Shown: in pieces, positions 53,690 to 64,000 of the stretch
How positions within the stretch are numbered: position 1 is the first letter of the stretch
Layout: every line of letters begins with the position of its first letter
NCBI GenBank assembly: GCA_964036315.1
Contig: OZ038492.1
Location: forward strand, 33,005,783-33,069,782
DNA: 64,000 bases
Direction: 5' to 3'
Source: Acanthosepion esculentum
Taxonomy: Eukaryota; Mollusca; Cephalopoda; Sepiida; Sepiidae
The notes under the pieces: generated by a model
The model's database searches: none
The model's input: the letters and a program-made list of their open reading frames with translations, nothing else
Told to the model about the DNA's origin: nothing
Program-made: the position numbers and the translations under genes

Positions 53690-56160
53690 TGCCATCACTC
53701 CACTAAAGAAAGTGACTGGAGACGAGATGCCTGTTCAGGATCGATTGTATTGCAGATCCTTTTCTGGATTTTGTCAAGAATCTTAAGATGCACTGTAGGA
53801 GCACCAGACCAGATATGGCAACAGTATTCAATACATGGACAAACGGTGGATTTATAAATGTGTAAAATGGATCTTGACGAGAAAATCTTTTTGGCATAAC
53901 ACAGTGAACCAACCTTCCTTGCAGTAGACGAAGCGATTAACTTGATATAGTCACTCCACTTCATGTCAGTGAAAAATGTGAGCCCAAGATGACATAGTGT
54001 TGCTCTCCTGGAGTTCAGCATCAGCCATTCTGATGGGAGGCAGAAAAGTTTCTCTGTGGTGGTTAAATGAAAACAGTTTTGTTGGAGGTGTTGAAATTTA
54101 CAAGGTATTTCTTACCCCAGTTAATCACTGATTGCAGTTCCTTTTTATGAGTACCATAAAACCAGCTTTACTTAGTACCAAGTCCAACAGGAGTAAATGG
54201 TAATGTGATCTGCATAGATATCTAGTTGGGAACTAGTAATATCTAGGAAATCATTGATGAAGATAAGAAACAATGTAGGTCCAATGATAAAGCCCTGGGG
54301 GACCCCTGTATTAGTATGAAATAATCTGGAAACATGCCCATTCAATGACCTTTATTACTCAATTGGTTAGGAATGATTGGATTAAGCCAAATGTATGTCC
54401 TGTGATAACATAGCTCTCAAAGCTTGCATAGAAGGCCAGCACGTCAAACCCTGTCAAACACCTTTGAGATATCTAGAGCCACTGCCCAAGCTTCACCATT
54501 CTTATCTAAAGCTTGAAAGATAACTTCATAGATCACTGTTAACATGTTGATGGTAGACCTGGCGAAACAGAAACTATATTGTTTGTCCAAAAGGAGGTTG
54601 TGTAAAGTAAGATGCTTAACCAGTTCAGCATTGATTAGGGCCTTGAATCCTTTGCCAAAAAGAGGTAAGAGACTGATAGGGCAATCATTTGAGGGGTTAG
54701 AGCAGAGATTCTCAATGTGGTTCATATAGCATTTCTAGTGGTCCACAGAGAATTTGGAGGCATAAAAAATTGTAGCCACTTCACAAAAATGTACCTAAAT
54801 TATTCATACTTTGAAGAATTAAAAAATATAATATTTTGTTTAATTACACATATATCCATTATATTTGAAAAATTTGAAATTACATAGGTATTATGCAGCA
54901 CTATATTTATTTTAAAGTAGGAAGTAAAAGTAGTAGTAGTAGTAGTCCATTTGAATTTTTTGAAGAAAAAATGGTCTGTGGGCTGAAAAAGGATGAGAAG
55001 CACTGGATCAGATGATTCTCTAGGGTTCATAAAAACTAGAATGACAGAAGAACTTCTAACAAGCTGGAAAGCAGGAAGCAGCAAGGCATTTGTTGTAAAT
55101 ACCATGGAGGCTACAGGAGCACATTTCTTTAGGACAACAGCAGGGATCCCATCACATCCACTTGCCTTGTCGGGGGTCTAATTTAGAGATTTTGCCAGAA
55201 ACCAGTGATTGGGTCATGCATATGTCACTTGGTGTAGCCTCCGTTCTCGGAGGAAAATTTGGCAGAGGTACTCCAGATGAGTGTAGTTGGAAGAGAATTT
55301 ATGAGCAAAGCACTCTACCTTATCTGCAGTAGATGTCAATACTTCAAATTGATTGAAGAGAGGAGGGACTGATGATTTACTATTATTCAACACACTCTTG
55401 CAGAGTCGCCAGTAATTCCTCGAACCAAACTTGTGAGAGGCTATACGGTGTTTCATTCTATCAGCAAATAGTGACTTTACTTTGAGGACATACTTGTACT
55501 CATTATGGGCAGTGACAAAGAGATGTCAGTTGCAATCAGACCCTGTTGCTCTGGTTTAGCTGGAAGAAGTGATTCCTGTGGGCTATAGTGGCTGACCAGG
55601 CAAGTGAGAAGCAGCGAGATGATCATAGTTTCACTTGATATTTCTGAGCTGGAAAGAAAGCTTCAATGCCAACTTTCATGATCTCAGTGGCACATTTCTG
55701 AACAGGATGATTAAAAATATCCTTCCTGGGGACATTGTGAAGGAAGTCACAAAACGAATCCCAATCAGCACATTAATAACAGAAAGAAATTCTGTTAATG
55801 GGAGGTTTGTAACTGGTGGGAGAGCGGAAAGAGATATTTATAGACAGCACTACATGATTGTAGTTGCCATGAGGACAGAGCTGCAGCAAACGATGGGCAT
55901 CTGGGGTGGAGGTAAAGAAGAGATCAAGTAGATAAGTGTGTCCATCAAAATTACCGGGGAAATGTGTGGAGACGTCTACTATTTGTGATAGAGTTTGCAT
56001 AATAGAGAAGTTGGATGCCAGCAAGATCAGTGACATTAGAGTGAGTAAACCATCTGATGTGGCAGGCATTGAAATTGCCAAACACAAAGATATTTGCAGA
56101 TTAGTGTCCAGAGTGGGCCTTATCTATGCTTATCTATCTAGCACACAACAGTCATGAGAG
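53690..56160 (-). pseudogene. jockey-like LINE, endonuclease plus reverse transcriptase, decayed
   Basis: On the minus strand from 56160 down: endonuclease part with STHFPGNFDGHTYLLDLFFT near 55960 and NYNHVVLSI near 55855 (the S/NDHV region near the catalytic His of APE-type nucleases); a linker FGSRNYWRLCKSVLNNSKSS near 55425; RT part CPISLLPLFGKGFKALINAE near 54680, LLDKQYSFCFARSTINML near 54590, WAVALDISKVFDRV near 54480; C-terminal MKWSDYIKLIASSTARKVGS near 53960 and CIEYCCHIWSGAP near 53840. Frameshifts are frequent, and a hAT MITE splits the RT at 54703-55005. It shows that the family carries an N-terminal APE-type endonuclease. Confidence 0.85.
54703..55005. mobile_element. hAT-type MITE inside the LINE
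   Basis: The left end CAGAGATTCTCAATGTGG and the reversed right end CAGTGCTTCTCATCCTTTTT match the CAGnGnTTCTCAA consensus of hAT elements. Flanks GGTTAGAG and GATCAGAT agree at five of eight places, a diverged 8-bp duplication. It separates SNPRES from CPISLL in the LINE reading. Confidence 0.75.
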
Positions 56161-56280
56161 GAAGAGAAATGATAGAGATTTAATTCTGGTAGTATCTATG
56201 TTCAGACGATTGGTAAAAGCATTTTTACTTATGAATGTCTAGTTTTGATTGTCTTATATTCCATGCTAAGGGAATAAATA

Positions 56281-56511
56281 CTTAACACCAGGTGGATAAT
56301 AGAAAAAAGGTTTATTGTACAGAACCAGTACAATATGAAATACGGTACAGTTATATACACAGGTCAATCTAGTAGTGAGTACCACTAATTGGAAGGTCGG
56401 ACGTGCTTGCATCGTCTTGCTCTCACTCTTCCTCCAGTCTCTCGTAGACAGTTGACTTTATAGGTACCTATAGTGTAATCATTCATGGGGGTATATGGTT
56501 ATTCGATTACA
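56281..56511 (-). mobile_element. LTR-like unit, tentative
   Basis: In minus sense: start TGTAATCGAATAACC, TATA-like CCTATAAAGTCAAC (56466-56453), AATAAACC poly(A)-type signal near 56312, and end CACCTGGTGTTA. The layout of a short LTR is inferred. No target duplication found. Confidence 0.4.
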
Positions 56512-57269
56512 TCAGATTATTTCAAAGCTGAATGCTATAAAATGTAAATATAAACAGTGCAATAAATAATAATAAAAATATAATAAATAAAGTACTAATT
56601 AAGTTAACTGATCTGCTTGTTAAACAAAAACATATTGGGGAGAATAATTTTTGTAGATTAGCCTTCACTAGGCCAGAGGTCTCAAATTCAAGTACACAAA
56701 AGGACCATTATGTACCAAGGGGGAATTGCAGTAGGCCTGGAATAGTCATCAACTCCAGTGGGGACCAACTGGTAGAAGCACTTTTTCTTGCATTAAAATT
56801 AGTTCGCATTCCTATATGGTTCAGCATTCCCTAATATGAGCTCTCAAATTTATTTGTTTCTTGTAAAAATTATTTTAACAAAAAGTAAAGAAAAAGAGAA
56901 CAGGGACCCTATTACAAAGTGCATTTGTATCCTCTTAGCAGGTAGCTGATGAAGAATACATAGAAAGGTGGCAGGGGTAAGATTTTCTTTTCTTCCCTTC
57001 CCTGGAGAGGAACTAGAGCAGACTGTTTACACTTGGTGGGTAGGTCATGTTCAATACTGCTCCTGCAAAAGTATGGAATGGAGTGAGAGACAAATTTTCT
57101 AAAATTTGAGCAAAATATTAGTCATGAAATTGGTTCCTTGCAGGTTACAGAAAGATAGTCTGCAAGCCACATATGGTCCACAAGGTACTTGTTTGTGACC
57201 CAAGCATTAGACCCTCCTCTAAACATGACATTTGTCAGTACCAAAGATATTGATTTTTATTTTTTTTAT
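56512..57269. other. No gene seen
   Basis: AT-rich, with one GC-richer block at 56690-56780; no frame or repeat ends supported. Confidence 0.55.
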
Positions 57270-58674
57270 CATTTTAGGTGAGCTGTCCGACACATACAAT
57301 TACTGGCCTATTAGCCTTCTACCTCTTTTTGATAAACTCCTAGAGGCCCTAATCAATGCTGAATTGGTTCATCATATCTCATTGCAGGGCCTTTTCTCAG
57401 ACTATCAATATGGCTTTCGTTTCTCGAGGTCAACTCCTAATGTACTGATGATATTTACAGAAAGAACTTATCATGCTCTAGACAAAAACGGTGAAGCCCG
57501 AAATCTTGCATTGGACATCTCAAAAGCCTTTGACAGGGTCTGGCATTCAGGTCTTCTCCACAAGCTGAAAAGTTACAGTGTCTCTGGATACTTTTTTGAA
57601 CTGATCCAATCTTTCCTATCAAATCAGGAAAAGGTAACTCATCTAGATCCTTTCGTACTAATGCAGGTGTTCCCCAGAGCGCCATTCTTGGTCCTGCTTC
57701 GTTTTTAATTTTCATTAACGACCTTCCTGATGACATCAGCTCTCAGCTTGGTATCTATGCTGATAACAGCAATTTACTCCCGCCTCGATAGTAAGTCTTA
57801 TCAGTCCAACAAGGTCAAAATGGCAGCCGATGTCCAAAAATGATTCAAGTCCATAGTTACCTGGGGCAAAAAAAAGGCTTGTTAATTTTAACACCACCAA
57901 AACTAAACTTCTCTCTATTAATCATCTGAGAGAACCCTTGCTGCCTTCCATCAGCATGGCTGATACTGACCTCCAGGAAAGTGACTTGTTGCGCCTTCTC
58001 TGTTTCACATTCTCTGCTGATATGAAAGGGAAACACTTTATTGAATCAATTGCTAGGCCAGCTGCTAAGAAAGTCAATTCACTGTGTCAAGTAAGACAAT
58101 TTTTCTCTCCAGTATTTATCTTACATATCTATAAGTTTACCATTCATCCATGCTTAGAATATTGCTGCCACATATTTTCCAGTGCCCCTGCTGCTTACCT
58201 TGAGTTCCTTGTTAAGATCCAAAGAAGAATTTGCAATATTATTGGTCCTGATCTGGCAGCTCAGCTCCAATCACTTTCCCACGACTGTAAGGTTGCCACT
58301 CTCTGACTTTTCTATAAATGGCAATTGTTCAGATGAGCTCTTCATTATGGTACCTAGAGTTTTTTAATTTAAGTGCAGCACGAGACTGGCATCGAGATCT
58401 CATCAATTTACAGCTGAGCTGACTAAATGTAACCGTAAATTCTATGCTAACAGTTTCTTCTCTCGCACTTCTCGCCTGTGGGACCCCCTTCTGGCTCCAT
58501 GCTTTTCTGCCAATTTTAGCCTGCAAACATTTAAATGCCATGTCAATCACTATCGACTGTCCATCTGATTACTTTCTTCTCTTTCTCATCATTAATGTTT
58601 CTGTTCCTAATTCTTCCACACCCTCTAACCTCTTGTGTTTTAGTGGCATTACTGCCTTGCCTGAGGATGATTCC

Positions 58675-58706
<32 letters not shown>
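57270..58706 (+). pseudogene. jockey-like LINE, 5'-truncated, with poly(A) tail
   Basis: Starts in the RT at TYNYWPISLLPLFDKLLEAL near 57290. LALDISKAFDRVWHSGLL near 57505, FPRAPFLV near 57675 (a broken GVPQGSILGP), YADN-like codons near 57760 where the catalytic motif is damaged, PCLEYCCHIFSSAPAAYLEF near 58150, WDPLLAPCFSANFSLQTFKC-type end near 58480. Several frameshifts. It ends in a 27-A run at 58680-58706, a true retrotransposition tail. It is opposite in orientation to the copy at 53.7-56.2 kb. Confidence 0.88.
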
Positions 58707-58708
<2 letters not shown>

Positions 58709-58805
58709 TGGGGGTCCTGTTCATAATATAAATATAGTATCAAATCGATCCCTGACTTCTTAGAGAGTTATCTGTGTACTTTATTTTTATTTTCAAATTT
58801 CAAAG

Positions 58806-59090
58806 GCTTACAGCCACATCACACTGAAATGCTGGTCCTTGTATGATCACCAAAATTAAGCAAGGTTGTGCCAGGTCAATACCGAGATGGGTAACCACTT
58901 TGGAATACCAGGTGCTGTAAGCTTGGATGCATGGGTAGTGTAATGGATAATGGCTGGGAATTGTTAATCAGAAGGACAATTCCTGCTGGGTTCACGGTAT
59001 TCCCTTATGGTATGTATCCACCTCTTCTCTCCCCAGTTATGGGTTAATTAGTAAAACTTGTCACTAAACCTCCCTCACCAAAAAAATTCT
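58806..59090 (+). mobile_element. 5S rRNA-derived SINE with tRNA-like second unit, copy B
   Basis: Positions 58806-58925 align along the whole 5S rRNA: TTACAGCCACATCACACTGA (5' end), AAATTAAGCAAGGTTGTGCC (box A/IE), GAGATGGGTAACCACTTTGG (box C), AATACCAGGTGCTGTAAGC (3' end). The tRNA-like unit (GGATAATGGCTGGGAATTG; GACAATTCCTGC), tail TTATGGGTTAATTAGTAAAA and a short A-run follow, as in copy A. The internal polymerase III promoter could be usable. Confidence 0.87.
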
Positions 59091-60360
59091 TATAATCAAA
59101 ATTTTATTTTCTGAGCTTTAATAACTCGCAAAGTACTTGATAAGTTGTAGGAAATGAATCAGCCAAGCAACCAACAAATTTCAAGTTTGAAACTATTTAT
59201 AGAATTGATCTACAATTCATAATAAGATGAACAGTATAAGTTAAACCAGTGTTTAATCCTTGCTGTTTTTGTTATTTACTTGTGAGTTCTAAGGTATTGA
59301 GGGGTAATGATGAGGAAACGCGTGTTATATTTAATGAAACAAGATAAGAAATTTATTTCCAAATTTACACATTTGAAGTTGTCAGTAGCTTGTTTCAGGA
59401 AAAGGAATCAAATATTTAAAGTTCGTATTTTCGATGAATTGTCAAGAAGAGAAAATGTTCATATTAAATAATCGAACACAAAGTAATATTCCAAAATATT
59501 TAAAACAAATTGAGAGAGTTCATTTTTAACAAAAGTTATACGGTTGTATTCAACATGAATGACAAGATATATTTTAAGGTACTTAGCTTTGGGGTTGAAT
59601 AGAGTTTGAAATTGCCCTGCTCTCATTAGAGGCTGATAATGTATCAGTGTGTAATTTGACACTGGCATTATCCAGACACATGGAATTCTGGCTTTCTGCC
59701 TCCTTCTGTTTTTTATATCTTTCTGTCTTGATTCAACTTTTTCTGCCTATTTATATCACAAAGCAATTTCACATTGGCTTGTTACTTTTTTCTCATTTTG
59801 TAAGCTGCTGCCTTTTCCAATGGTCAAAATAAATTTTCACATAGGCTTGTTAAACATTGCCTCAGTCTTTTCTTCAGCCCAGAGCCAATCCCTTTTTCTA
59901 TTGGTTAAAATAAATTTTCACGTAGGCTCGCAAATTTGAAAACAGTGAAGAAAAGTTATTTTTATTTTGTATTCACCACAGTTCTATCAAGATTCTGAAT
60001 TTTTCTCGTCTGCTTTAATTAATGTGTTTTTAATTCTCTAAGCCTCCTAAAGATTCAGATTTCACAAATTGGGATTTCGCCCTGTTACACGAGTTAGGTA
60101 TTGAAAATTATTTCTGAATTGTAAGCATTCACATTTAACTGTTTTAAATACACTGACAACTATTTCATCTTCACCATGTTGTTGTCAATACCTGACCTGA
60201 AGTAAACAATGTGTGGGTTCATTACTTACAACTTGGATATAGACTACCTTGTCATAATGACATATATATTTTATGAATATTATACAAGGTAGAGCAGATT
60301 TTTTATTTAATTTTTCTTGCATTCTTATAATTTTCTTTCCTGGACATAAATAGAAATTAT
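59091..60360. other. No gene seen; short tandem duplication
   Basis: AATAAATTTTCACATAGGCT (59828-59847) and AATAAATTTTCACGTAGGCT (59909-59928) repeat at a spacing of 81 bp. A weaker third copy is near 59760. No genes. Confidence 0.55.
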
Positions 60361-60364
60361 ATTT

Positions 60365-61030
60365 AAATATGCATTGAGACTTACCAAACTCCATCTGCAA
60401 CAGACAATTGATAATACAAATGTAATAGTAAAAAATGGCTAAAAATAATGGAAGCATTATTAATAACAAAGAAAAAGCTAAGACTCAATAATATCAACTA
60501 TGAACATGGCCACAATATGCTGACCGTGTTTGGAAAATAGGACATTCCTATGACTCTAGATACATACATAAAACAATCCATACATTCAGTTAAAAGTAAA
60601 AATAAAATTATCCTTGATAATGGCTAAAAGTATAGCCAAAAGCAGGAGGACATACAGAACATTTTGTTCTACTATAATATATCTACTGAGGCATTCACGA
60701 CCTACCGTAAATGATGATTCACTCATTATTGCTGGAAAATGCTCAGGAAAAATGATGGCCTGTTTTTTAAATGACTTCAAATCAGTTTACAGATATCAAA
60801 ATCACTTTGATTTTGATTTTTTGTATAAAAAATTGTTAGTGAACTAGTTATGTATTAAAAATCATTGTCTTTAACCCTAATCCTATATTTCATACTTCCA
60901 GCAGTTGGTAAATATCATACCATAGTAGTAGCACCAAAATTAAACTGCAGTACCTTGTCAGTCATTTTTAATGAAATGTGTGTGTGATGATGAAACGCGT
61001 CACATAAAAACTTTTTCCACTTTTCTATAG
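60365..61030. repeat. Unclassified dispersed repeat with hammerhead-like trace
   Basis: Blocks are shared with 42440-42540 and 50735-50930 (GAGACTTACCAA.CTC; ACTCAATAATATCAACTATG). The right end AAAACTTTTTCCACTTTTCTATAG (core at 61006-61025) matches the sequence downstream of the hammerhead at 38930-38954. GATGATGAAACGCGTC (60987-61002) stands where that ribozyme would be, but no stem II remains. Confidence 0.45.
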
Positions 61031-61069
61031 TTTTCCTTTCTTGTCTATATCAAACAAGTTTTGTTAGAT

Positions 61070-61556
61070 TGTAGTGGACCGTGTGGGTGAAGATGTGAAG
61101 AGATATCAGAAGGTTAAAATTACCTGCTAGCCGGTCCGGCTACATGGGAATGTTGGACTTTAATTAAGTCCAAAGAAGACAAAGGAAACAAACAAGACCG
61201 ATATATATGGGTAAACAAATATATATTAATAACAAAACAAGTTAAACAGACATGGACTGTTACATAGTGTTTGTATGGAGAAATTATGTGTGTGTGTTCG
61301 TACGTATGTGTATTGTTCTTAGCGTGTTCCCAGAATTTGGGAAACACTGTATCTGTGAGAGGTCACATATTGGAGCTCGTTGAAAACAGAGACTTTACCT
61401 TGTTTTTGCGCGAGGTAGCGGCCCAAGGCCTGAGTCAAAAAGATAGAGAGAGAAGGGTCAGCCAGTATTTATAGCCAGGGGAGAGAGACCCCTGATGAAG
61501 GATTAAAGAACTGAGGAGGAGCTAACTGCGACAAGATAATAATAATAATGTTGACA
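61070..61556 (-). mobile_element. LTR-like unit, tentative
   Basis: In minus sense: begins TGTCAACATTATTATT (61556), TATA-like GGCTATAAATACTGG (61478-61464), ends GGTCCACTACA (61070). Flanks AGAT and AGTT agree at three of four bases. 487 bp. No internal region. Could be a solo LTR of another family. Confidence 0.45.
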
Positions 61557-61735
61557 AGTTCTGTCTATAAATTCTTTAGTAAATCTTTCAAATCTATTTT
61601 ATTGACTTTTATTTTATATTATTTTTTCCTGAGTACTTTCGAATGTTGCTACATTCTTTATATGAAGAAATATGGTATGCTATATGAGACAAAGTAAAGT
61701 GCTCAATATCAAAGATAGACCGTATGTGAACATTG

Positions 61736-61850
61736 AAGTCAACACTCAGGTGACAGACTGTTTCATGCTAAACGCAATTGTCAGGCCAAATGCATTGTGT
61801 TTTTTTCTCGACTATTAATATACGGGTCAGCAAACCACTAAAAAAAACAG
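61736..61850 (-). mobile_element. TATA-hammerhead repeat, minus copy
   Basis: Minus order: TTTGCTGACCCGTATATTAA, AGTCGAGAAAAAAACAC, CTGACAATTGCGTTTAGCAT, GAAACAGTCTGTCACC, TGAGTGTTGACTTCAATGTT, as in 49440-49676. Core reads CUGACAA (one base off). The body continues to 61700 (ATATTGAGCACTTTACTTTG). Confidence 0.65.
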
Positions 61851-62064
61851 CAATTTTGGTTTCAAAAACAGTCTTCCAAATGACCACTATCTCTCTCTCC
61901 CTGTCAGAAGATATAGTTTTTATGTACACGAAATAAGGTTTGGAGTTATGGTCTGTTAAATAAAAAAAACTTTTGTTACACTATAATTGGAATAATAGTG
62001 GAATCATAATCTTGATGTGTACCTGAAATGGGCACGCATAGACTGAAGTGTTCACAATAAGACA

Positions 62065-62702
62065 TAGTGTCGAAAAGGACAGTTTTTCCCTTGACACCGC
62101 TTTTTTAACACTATAATATTGACTCTTCGGCAGTGTTTATCGTTTTAAAAAGCAATAATAAGAATTGCAATAAAATCTAAACTTATGAAAGTGAATTTAT
62201 AAATTGTGTTTGTTCTTGAGAATTAACAACAAAAATAATAAACACTATTTATTTATTAGATTGTTTATTGGAATGATTGGTAAACATCGACTAATTGCCA
62301 ATTGACTCAAACTTTTAGAAAGTAAAAAGGGTTTTACTTTTAATTCAAAGTGTTTATAAATAAAAATAAATTTGTGAATAAAAAATTGTTTTCGTATTTA
62401 TTTCTTTATAAATTGGCAAATGATAAATATTGCATTGCATTTCTAAATTGTATCAGTTGTTGTTTTTTTTAAAATGTTGTAAATAAAATTATTTTTATAA
62501 ATAAATACTCAAATAAATAGTGTTTTTAATGTTTTTGTTGTCAAGTCTCAAGAACAAAAAAATGTATAAATTCACTTTCATATATGTTTAGGTTTTATTC
62601 CATTTCTAAACATTGCTTTTTTAAAATAATAATAAATCGAAGAAGAGTGAAGGTGGGGGTTAAAAATCGGTGTCATGCGAAAAGCTATCCTTTTTGACAC
62701 CA
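62065..62702. mobile_element. Foldback element with about 200-bp TIRs
   Basis: The left arm 62065-62265 (GTGTCGAAAAGGACAG, CTTGACACCG, TAAACTTATGAAAGTGAATT) is mirrored at 62505-62702 (reversed: GGTGTCAAAAAGGATAG, CATGACACCG, TAAACATATATGAAAGTGAA). The centre is AT-rich and non-coding. Second copy at 48066-48840. Superfamily not assigned. Confidence 0.78.
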
Positions 62703-63119
62703 AGTCCGTGTTTGGGGTAAAAGGTCTGTTTGATATACTTTTCATACACTATATCATTGTGTATGGTTTCTAATAAAGATACACAGAGAACATGTTTTGA
62801 ACTCTATAAACAAGTTGGATAAGCAATCTCTGTTAATCTTGCTGTTGGAATTTGAATTGTTATTGAGTTTATTTTTTTTATATAGTTTCACTTTCAATAT
62901 TATTTTTAAGAAAAGAAATTTAGGGAAAAGATAAAAACTAAAATTGAACAAAAAAACATCTTTTTAAAACACCAGCCTTTTGTTAACTGATAAGATATCA
63001 TCATAATTTGAATTGCCAGCATTTAAATGATTTCTGTAATTCTTCTTTTATGTGCTTCGTCCCTAAAACAGCATTGAATTTAATACATCATTTCTCTTCA
63101 CATCTTCCTATCCTTTGTG
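62703..63119. other. No gene seen
   Basis: AT-rich, no supported features. Confidence 0.6.
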
Positions 63120-63330
63120 GCACTTAGTAAAGTTTGTCTTGTTACCATCCCTACTGTTGTTTGCTCTGCCATCCATTGCATGTTTTGCTTTTTCCCCCTC
63201 TGTGCCTCTTGCCTTCAGTATGCCCTGTGAGTGTCAACTTTTCCAAGCCTTTTTTCCTCATTACATGTCACTTAAATTTCAACTGTTTCTTTCTGACTCT
63301 AAGGATAAACGTCCTTTTCAAGACAAAATT
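63120..63330 (-). pseudogene. LINE ORF2 C-terminal fragment (second lineage)
   Basis: Minus strand: GHVMRKKGLEKLTLTGHTEG then KRHRG, and after a frame change WMAEQTTVGMVTRQTLLSAT and DRKMWREMM. It has the same layout as 12250-12617, with the W/L-RxMI tail better kept. Confidence 0.72.
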
Positions 63331-63804
63331 ATGGATAGCAAGTTATTTTGTGAAAATAGTTTTTTTAATTATTTATACAGAATTTAACAGCTCAACTATC
63401 ACTTAACAAAATGATAAGCAAGGCACAATTACAGGACATAAACGAACTGGATGCATATTGCTATACCTTGTTGCATATAGCAGTTGCATTAATATGCATT
63501 GAGTTTGCTGATGACATCTCAGCTTGTTAACAAATGCTGGATTCAAAAGCAAAAAATGTAGAGACCCACTTAATTTGGAATTAAAATAAAATTATCAGTA
63601 CTTTTTTAAATTGTCAGTTCTAACAGTTTTTGATACAAAAATAAAGAAAAAGACTTTCTGGCTGCAGCATCTCATAAGGATCCTTATTAGCTCTTCCTCA
63701 TATTCCACTTTGCTCACATGGGTTTGTCTCTCGTTCCGGCATACAAATATGACTTGAAGATATAGATTAAATCTGACAATCCTTTTGTCAGATTTAATCT
63801 ATAT
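63331..63804. other. No gene seen
   Basis: AT-rich. An inverted pair GATATAGATTAAATCTGACA (63760-63779) and TGTCAGATTTAATCTATATC (63786-63805) forms a 20-bp palindrome next to the PLE fragment. Confidence 0.6.
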
Positions 63805-63805
63805 C

Positions 63806-64000
63806 ATAATGAGAAGCCACATATACTTTCTTGATATGTATATAATATGGAGAAAACAACTGAAAAGTTGCAAATTAAAAGAAAAAAAATTGAATGTTTT
63901 TTTTGTGAAATTACAAATGTAATAAAACTCGTTGTCTAGTTTGCAAGTTTTATAACAGATAGTGTATTTTCTGTACCCAACACCAATACCAAAATACATC
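63806..64000 (+). mobile_element. Penelope-like element fragment, internally deleted, cut by window end
   Basis: The leader CATAATGAGAAGCCACATAT (63807-63826) is followed by CAACTGAAAAGTTGCAAATT. Directly after GTGAAATT the frame is the PLE Cys motif NYKCNKTRCLVCK (63908-63945) and beyond, matching the first PLE at 1525-1430 on its minus strand. The reverse transcriptase is skipped. Confidence 0.8.

Noticed and set aside
58806..58925. Functional 5S rRNA gene
   Set aside because: Many substitutions across the conserved stems and direct continuation into a tRNA-like unit and tail identify a SINE.

Overview
The window is animal nuclear DNA that is AT-rich, intron-like and dominated by repeats. 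There are no operons, bacterial genes, viruses or CRISPR arrays. The style suggests a cephalopod mollusc, most likely an octopus: dense (TA)n arrays, many tRNA-derived SINEs, Penelope-like elements (PLEs) and jockey-like LINEs, with a LYSMD-type host exon. The species call is inference from repeat style and cannot be proved from the sequence.

Only one convincing host coding segment is present. It is the terminal exon of a LysM-domain membrane protein (LYSMD3/4-like) at 31334-31951 on the + strand, with a clear splice acceptor, a C-terminal transmembrane segment and a possible poly(A) signal. Its upstream exon was not found. Nearly everything else is mobile or tandem DNA, so most open frames are shadows.

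Layout. 0.8-3.3 kb: nearly complete PLE (-). 3.4-7 kb: Helitron-like element, minisatellite, broken mariner. 7.9-9.8 kb: solo LTR (-). 10-13 kb: 5S-derived SINE, Helitron-like element, LINE end, pogo MITE. 15 kb: hammerhead-bearing SINE-like element. 15.5-17 and 29.3-30.8 kb: two copies of one unclassified 1.5-kb repeat. 17.5-19.2 kb: solo LTR. 21.5-24 kb: Helitron-like element and jockey-like LINE. 24.1-27.2 kb: 3-kb satellite that alternates strictly purine/pyrimidine. 27.2-28.3 kb: LINE and Tc1 relics. 31.3 kb: host exon. 32.6-40 kb: SINEs, MITEs, PLE remnant. 40.4-42.3 kb: PLE endonuclease between inverted arms. 42.8-44.6 kb: solo LTR. 45-49.7 kb: PLE end, nested MITEs, hammerhead module. 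51-58.7 kb: LINEs in both orientations, PLE remnant, mariner and hAT MITEs. 58.8-64 kb: second 5S SINE, LTR-like unit, foldback element, LINE end, PLE fragment.

The recurring biological theme is self-cleaving RNA. Hammerhead-ribozyme cores (CUGANGA, stem II, GAAA) occur at the 3' ends of at least four PLE remnants, inside one tRNA-like SINE element, and in a three-copy family where two copies carry a TATA-like box just upstream. PLE-encoded hammerheads are known from published work. The TATA-hammerhead family, the inverted-pair arrangements and the SINE-borne copy are the parts most worth checking. Three long solo LTRs of one family, each with its own exact 4-bp target duplication, are the best-supported structural result.
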